Assembly (NCBI GenBank): GCA_029239365.1
Contig: JAQZBA010000006.1
Coordinates: forward strand, 1 to 36,473
DNA from: Herbinix sp.
GTDB taxonomy: Bacteria > Bacillota > Clostridia > Lachnospirales > Lachnospiraceae
Reading direction: 5' to 3'
DNA length: 36,473 nucleotides
In this document: positions 36,119-36,473 of the stretch, in pieces
How the letters are laid out: every line of letters starts with the position of its first letter
Position numbering within the stretch: position 1 is the stretch's first letter
Notes under the pieces: model-generated
Seen by the model: the letters and a program-made list of their open reading frames with translations, nothing else
Databases searched by the model: none
Told to the model about the DNA's origin: nothing
Position numbers and translations under genes: made by a program

Positions 36119-36473
36119 TTATTCACCAAATACTGCTTTATAATCCTGTTGAAACTTTTCAATACCGGACGATGTCATCGGATGCTTTGTACATTGCTCG
36201 ATAAGGCTATAAGGAACGGTAGCGATGTCTGCACCGGCTAAAGCGCATTCAGTAACATGAATTGTGTTACGGATGCTAGCTGCAATAATCTCGGTTTTTA
36301 TATTGTAGAGTCGAAAGATTTGGGAAATTGTCTTAATTAAATCTGAACCCAGTGTTGAGATGTCATCAAGTCGACCAACAAAGGGGGATACATAAGTAGC
36401 ACCTGCTCTAGCTGCTAGCAGGGCTTGATTTGCAGAAAATATAAGAGTTACATTTGTCTTAATACCTTCAGAA
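36119..36473 (-). CDS. Transaldolase / fructose-6-phosphate aldolase family protein, truncated by window edge (C-terminal part)
   Basis: My translation of the minus strand: [117 protein letters not shown]; next to transketolase. Confidence 0.9.
   Translation of the reverse strand, partial: SEGIKTNVTLIFSANQALLAARAGATYVSPFVGRLDDISTLGSDLIKTISQIFRLYNIKTEIIAASIRNTIHVTECALAGADIATVPYSLIEQCTKHPMTSSGIEKFQQDYKAVFGE

Overview
This is a 36.5 kb low-GC Firmicutes chromosome segment, probably from a motile Lachnospiraceae/Clostridia-type anaerobe (inference from gene content and style, not verified). Most of it is ordinary chromosomal gene content. In order: BofA-like and YaaL/DUF2508-like genes; a flagellar block (fliS, flagellin, and a very large FliK-like/DUF6240-type protein); a DUF885 lipoprotein; ATP-type PEP carboxykinase; metG with a T-box leader; a DUF4846-CapA fusion lipoprotein; galE; a CAP-domain protein; an uncharacterised protein resembling a PD-(D/E)XK nuclease with a wHTH tail; an S1-domain protein; a small alarmone synthetase paired with a coiled-coil membrane protein; a heterodimeric ABC exporter operon; an ABC-2 transporter/LytTR/DUF3021 operon; a DJ-1/PfpI, divergent carbamoyltransferase and Nudix operon; an OmpR-type two-component system; transketolase; and a truncated transaldolase/F6P aldolase. 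No CRISPR array, rRNA, tRNA or intact mobile element was recognised. The strongest candidates for something under-described are: (1) an unannotated promoter, 31-aa leader ORF and intrinsic terminator upstream of the heterodimeric ABC exporter, laid out like the bmrB-bmrCD attenuator; (2) the translationally packed DJ-1/carbamoyltransferase/Nudix operon with altered carbamoyltransferase motifs; (3) the nuclease-like plus wHTH protein; (4) the alarmone synthetase and membrane coiled-coil pair; (5) a direct repeat at 21-bp pitch upstream of the LytTR operon; and (6) a 19-bp tandem repeat inside a larger degenerate array downstream of fliS.
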